The position numbers were made by a program, and so were the translations under genes. Positions 60,086-64,000 of a stretch of 64,000 bases of DNA are shown piece after piece. The stretch's first letter is position 1. Every line of letters begins with the position of its first letter. Below the pieces are notes generated by a model, which did not search any database, had not been told where the DNA came from, and saw nothing but the letters and a program-made list of their open reading frames with translations. Source of the stretch: Xiphias gladius (lineage: Eukaryota; Chordata; Actinopteri; Istiophoriformes; Xiphiidae); assembly GCF_016859285.1 (NCBI RefSeq), contig NC_053409.1, positions 22,391,976 through 22,455,975 on the forward strand. Reading direction: 5' to 3'.

Positions 60086-63000
60086 ATGCCCTATACACCG
60101 TCTGGCTTCTTCTGCGACCGGTTGATCCGGGAACGAGAAAGGAGAGACGGGGAAGGGTCTCTGAACAAGCCCCTCCGCTTCAACTGCCAGGACTTTAGCA
60201 CCCTGAGACAGGACTGCCTTCAGAGGAGGAACCTGTTTGAGGACGACTCTTTCCCGGCCACTGTGGAGTCTTTGGGCTTCAAGGAGCTCGGACACAAGTC
60301 CAACAAGGTCAAGAACATCGTCTGGAAGAGGCCCAAGGTAGGAGGGGGGGTTAGACCGGGTTTGGCACACGGAGAGGCGCGGTGACGGCAAAGTTAAATA
60401 AAGAGGGGATGGATCGCACATGTGGGAGGTGGGACGTTATTTCTGATAAAAAAAGCAACAGCAATGCGGCATGGAAATAACCACATTTTCCCAACCTCAT
60501 AAGGGATTATCTTACGCTGGAAACTAACTGCTGCTACTGTGGGACTTTACCTGGAGATGCGGATGCGATCAAAATACTCCCCACCCCCCTTTCTACACGG
60601 ACGGATTGGAATTAAGTGACCCTATTGCCACGCAAACTCTCGAGTGTCGCTTTGCCTTTGGCTCCTACTTTTTCGGCTTTATGGCTCTAATATAACGGAT
60701 GTTTTACTACTTAGCGATTTAAAGATGACTGTCATTTTTGCTCCAGTCGGTATTTATACAGCCCAGTTTCTCTCGGAAGGCTTTACAGTCTGTACAGCGT
60801 ACAGCATCCTCAGTCTGTGGACTGACTAAATTAAATAGAGAGCTAATATGAGATTGATCCTTAACTCCTCTTTGTGTTTATTATTGTCTGCAGGAAATCT
60901 GTGAGAATCCTCAGTTCATTGTTGGGGGAGCCAGTAGGACAGACATCTGCCAGGGAGATCTTGGTAAATTATGTTTCTTTTAACAGAGTAATAACATTAC
61001 AGCGTCACAGTGTCAACTGATGTTTATTTTCCTTCTTTCTGTGATGTGGAAGTTTCACTATGGGTCAAAGGTTTTAGGATGAACCCAGAGATTTGAATTT
61101 ATCGGTGCGGATTGAAGTCACCATGGATTTAAGTGAAAGTCAACTAATTACTCGAACACGGCCTCTTTGGAACAAAAAGAAAGGAAGGAATCTACCTTAA
61201 AATGCTTAAAATGCCGGCATCCTCCATTTCCAGGTCTGAATCAGCCGTCTCTTGTTATTGGTAGTGTGTTATTTTTCCGGTTTAACCACAGACAGACGCA
61301 GAAACACTCAAGGAGAGTTGGGAAAAGGGGAAATAATTAATGGCCGCGTGACTGAGGTGCATTTTTCCTTTGAGAGCGTTCAAAAAGACCCGTTTGGATT
61401 TGAAATATATTGTGACAGAACTATGCATGGACAGACAGTGAGCTGTACATACTGTATGGAATCGCTCTCCGTGTATTCAACATTCAGTCAGTCTGTATTC
61501 AGGCAGCCCGGGGGATAACAGGGTAGCAAATCTCCCGTCGATCCCCCGCACACGGCCTCCCTGCCTGCAGCGGCCTCCCCATATTGTGCTTACTCTTTTG
61601 GAAGGGAATCCAACCAGCAGCACTTCTCATTGTTGTCCAGTTCAGACTGCAAATAAAGGGGACCAAAGGGACAAAGGTCCTGGCAGACACTGTTAACCAT
61701 TCCCTGTTGAAAAACTTACATTGTTTCCCGGCCCGGCAGCTAACACCCTATCACACACCTGGGCAATCAGAAAAAAATCAAATGTCAGCACTCAGTGATG
61801 GTCTTTTCCTCCTGAAAAACAAAATCTAGCCATCAGAGAAGTTCCTGTCTGTCTTTCTTTTTGTCATGCGTGAAATAACGGTCGCAAAGGTACGTGTTCT
61901 TTGCCGTGGCAGCTGACTTCTTGCTGAATGAGGGACTGTGGATACATTTCCGTCCAAATCTCACCAATTGCGAATCGGTGTCTGTGCTTGAAAAGTTCAA
62001 ACAGTTCCCATCTCGATCTGCCGAGTTACATTTGCCTCGCGGCTTGAACTCCAGTGGCACACATTTTAAAATCGTTTCTGAGCCGGAGGCTGTAGAGGAA
62101 GTCGTCCCGGCTGTGGTTACTGTTTGCTGGTGTGCTGGTGTGACGCGTGACTGCGGTGAAAATTGCTCTGATTGAAATGATTTCCTGTGTTCAGGTGACT
62201 GCTGGTTGCTGGCTGCCATTGCCTGTCTCACCCTGAATGAAAAGCTTCTCTACCGTGTCGTTCCCCAGGAGCAAAGCTTCTCAGAGGGCTATGCCGGCAT
62301 CTTCCACTTCCAGGTCAGGAAAAGAAAAAAACAAAAAAGCTTCCACGTTCTCCATCCCCGTCCTTACACTCGTTCCTTCCTTCACGTCTGCCGAAACAGA
62401 TGAGGGGAGAAATCGTTGCCTAGACTTTTAAAATGTTCTTGGCAAACAAAGAAAATAATCCTGATGAAGGACGTCTCGTTCCAAGTCTGTAAAAGTTGTT
62501 TGAAACTCAGTGGCTTCTCGTCCTTTTTGGTATTTGACCCTCAGTACTGTTTGCTCTCCCCGACCTCCTCCTGTGCTTCAGTTCTGGCGCTATGGCGACT
62601 GGGTCGATGTCGTCATCGACGACCGCATCCCAACCTTCAACAACCAGCTGGTCTTCACCAAGTCCGCCGAGAGGAACGAGTTCTGGAGCGCCCTGCTGGA
62701 GAAGGCCTATGCCAAGTGAGTGTGCTGAATATTTTTTCCCGGAGTGAAGGACAGAGGAGCTCCCGAGCTGGGTTTTCGCTGGTACAGTATTCTCTGAATA
62801 TCTACCTCTTCCTGGACGCTCACATGGAAGACCAGGGCTCAACTACAGTTAGCTGCTACAGAGCACACAGCACTTTTTTGTTTTATTGGATTGCAGATTT
62901 GTGAATTAGGAGGGGTTATAGCTGCAATTTTTTATTTTATTTTGTAGCTACAAAAAGTATATTTGCAGTTTTTACATTTTTTTCCAGACATTGCTTTTTG

Positions 63001-63353
63001 GTTCCAAGCTGATTTTGAGGGCTGTGCTTTTTTTTTCCAATTTGTATCATATAATACGTCCTTCTTGGCGTACAAACACCCTACTACTCAGGTCAGGGCT
63101 AGATAATAATAATAAGAAAGTGCCTTCATTTAACCAGGGATGGATACGTCTAAATGAAAGAGTTTGTGCCCCTTCCCCGTCCAGGCTGCACGGCTCCTAC
63201 GAGGCCCTGAAGGGCGGAAACACCACCGAGGCCATGGAGGATTTCACCGGTGGAGTCACTGAGTTCTACGAGATGAAGGAAGCTCCCAAGGAGCTCTACA
63301 AGATCATGAAGAAAGCTCTGGAGAGAGGCTCCCTCATGGGCTGCTCCATTGAT
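60086..63353 (+). CDS. capn3: CAPN3, calpain-3, 5' part (runs off the right end)
   Basis: Calcium-dependent cysteine protease of sarcomeres and, in splice forms, lens. Five exons are present: 60086-60337, 60894-60963, 62195-62313, 62582-62715, 63185-63353. They total 744 nt, giving 248 residues in phase; the last ends [11 protein letters not shown], and the rest of the gene lies beyond the window. The protease core PC1 starts in exon 1. Catalytic Cys110 is in [38 protein letters not shown] and [20 protein letters not shown] are close to human CAPN3 and separate it from CAPN1, CAPN2 and CAPN9; the human exon 5 is also 169 nt. The first exon ([13 protein letters not shown]..., 84 residues) lacks the proline-rich human muscle N-terminus and has a classical-calpain-like SLGFKELG segment, so it may be an alternative first exon. 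The catalytic His and Asn, the IS1/IS2 inserts and the EF hands are not in view. Confidence 0.92.
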
Positions 63354-63466
63354 GTGAGTGCGATGTTTTTATCGGGTGAGGGCTTCGCTCGGGGTCAGGA
63401 TCTCAGCGAAAGTCTGGGAAAGTCTAAGCTCTTTGCCGTCATCGGCGGTTATCCGCTTGAAGTGTG

Positions 63467-63500
<34 letters not shown>

Positions 63501-64000
63501 CAGGGGGTTGGGGGGGGGTGCCTTCTGATTACATCTACATCAGCCGAGAACTTCAACCACTAGAGGTCAGCAAAAACAGGAGCTTCAGCCCGTGTTAATT
63601 TGCTCCTCTAAGGTCACTTCTATGCATTAGTGCATTTATTCATTAGTGTTTCGTTTGCAGATTTCACAGGCTCAGTATGGTCTTCCAGAAGTGTAGTGTT
63701 TAAATCACTTTGGGAAGGATCATTTTGGAAAGAATCTCTTTGCATGTCTTAAACATTGCATTAAATAACAGCCTCCTGCTTCTTTATATTGCTGTTGCCG
63801 GCATTATTCATTTCATTTGACAACAACTGTTTTATTTCCCAAAGAATATATTTAACACTTTAAAAAAATTATATTTTTTTTTCCTTAAAGTTTTATTAGC
63901 CAACACATAAACTAAAACTATAAAAATCTGAAAAAGTATCTTGGAAAATATTTGAAAATCTTCGGGAATTCCTTCTAACGTCACCTTTTTCTTTGGGAAT
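63354..64000 (+). other. CAPN3 intron 5, incomplete
   Basis: Starts with the GTGAGTG donor and contains a GT microsatellite. No further exon is seen before the end of the window. Confidence 0.8.
63462..63500. repeat. GT dinucleotide microsatellite
   Basis: About 19 GT units with one interruption (TGCG), followed by a G-rich stretch, in CAPN3 intron 5. It is likely polymorphic. Confidence 0.9.

Noticed and set aside
62991..63563. 190-codon plus-strand open frame
   Set aside because: Only the part at 63185-63353 is real (CAPN3 exon 5). The rest is read-through of the flanking introns and the GT repeat.
1..64000. CRISPR arrays, operons or bacterial defence systems
   Set aside because: Genes are intron-split and vertebrate. 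The direct repeats seen are microsatellites, transposon ends or one tandem duplication, and there are no regularly spaced repeats.

Overview
The window is vertebrate nuclear DNA, almost certainly from a teleost fish. Proteins are split into many short exons with GT-AG introns. Introns and spacers carry repeats I recognise from fish genomes: nonautonomous DNA transposons, a relic of a Tc1/mariner-type element and a DIRS-type retrotransposon. No bacterial, organellar, CRISPR or prophage feature is present. The gene order VPS39, TMEM87A, GANC, CAPN3, with the same relative orientations, is that of human chromosome 15q15, which independently supports the gene names.

Layout: 1-5581 is spacer, with an unassigned GC-richer block at the left edge and transposon relics. 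5582-27353 (minus strand) is a complete 24-exon VPS39 coding region of 876 codons. 27354-34159 is spacer with the VPS39 promoter, a 36-bp perfect palindrome, a recent tandem duplication of about 690 bp and a broken DIRS-type element. 34160-46604 (minus) is a complete 20-exon TMEM87A coding region of 547 codons, including one AT-AC (U12-type) intron. 46605-47422 is the shared promoter region between the divergent TMEM87A and GANC. 47423-58048 (plus) is a complete 25-exon GANC coding region of 901 codons. 58049-60085 is spacer and the CAPN3 promoter region. 60086 onward (plus) holds the first five coding exons of CAPN3 (248 codons); the gene runs past the right end.

The three complete models were built exon by exon, and the summed exon lengths are exact multiples of three in every case, with codons rejoining in phase at every junction. 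The genes do not form one pathway. VPS39 acts in late endosome and lysosome fusion, TMEM87A is a Golgi/endosomal seven-helix membrane protein, GANC is a neutral alpha-glucosidase, and CAPN3 is a calcium-dependent cysteine protease. Their adjacency is old conserved synteny. I found no previously undescribed multi-gene system; the most interesting signals are the U12 intron, the first exon of calpain-3, and several unannotated repeats and palindromes.
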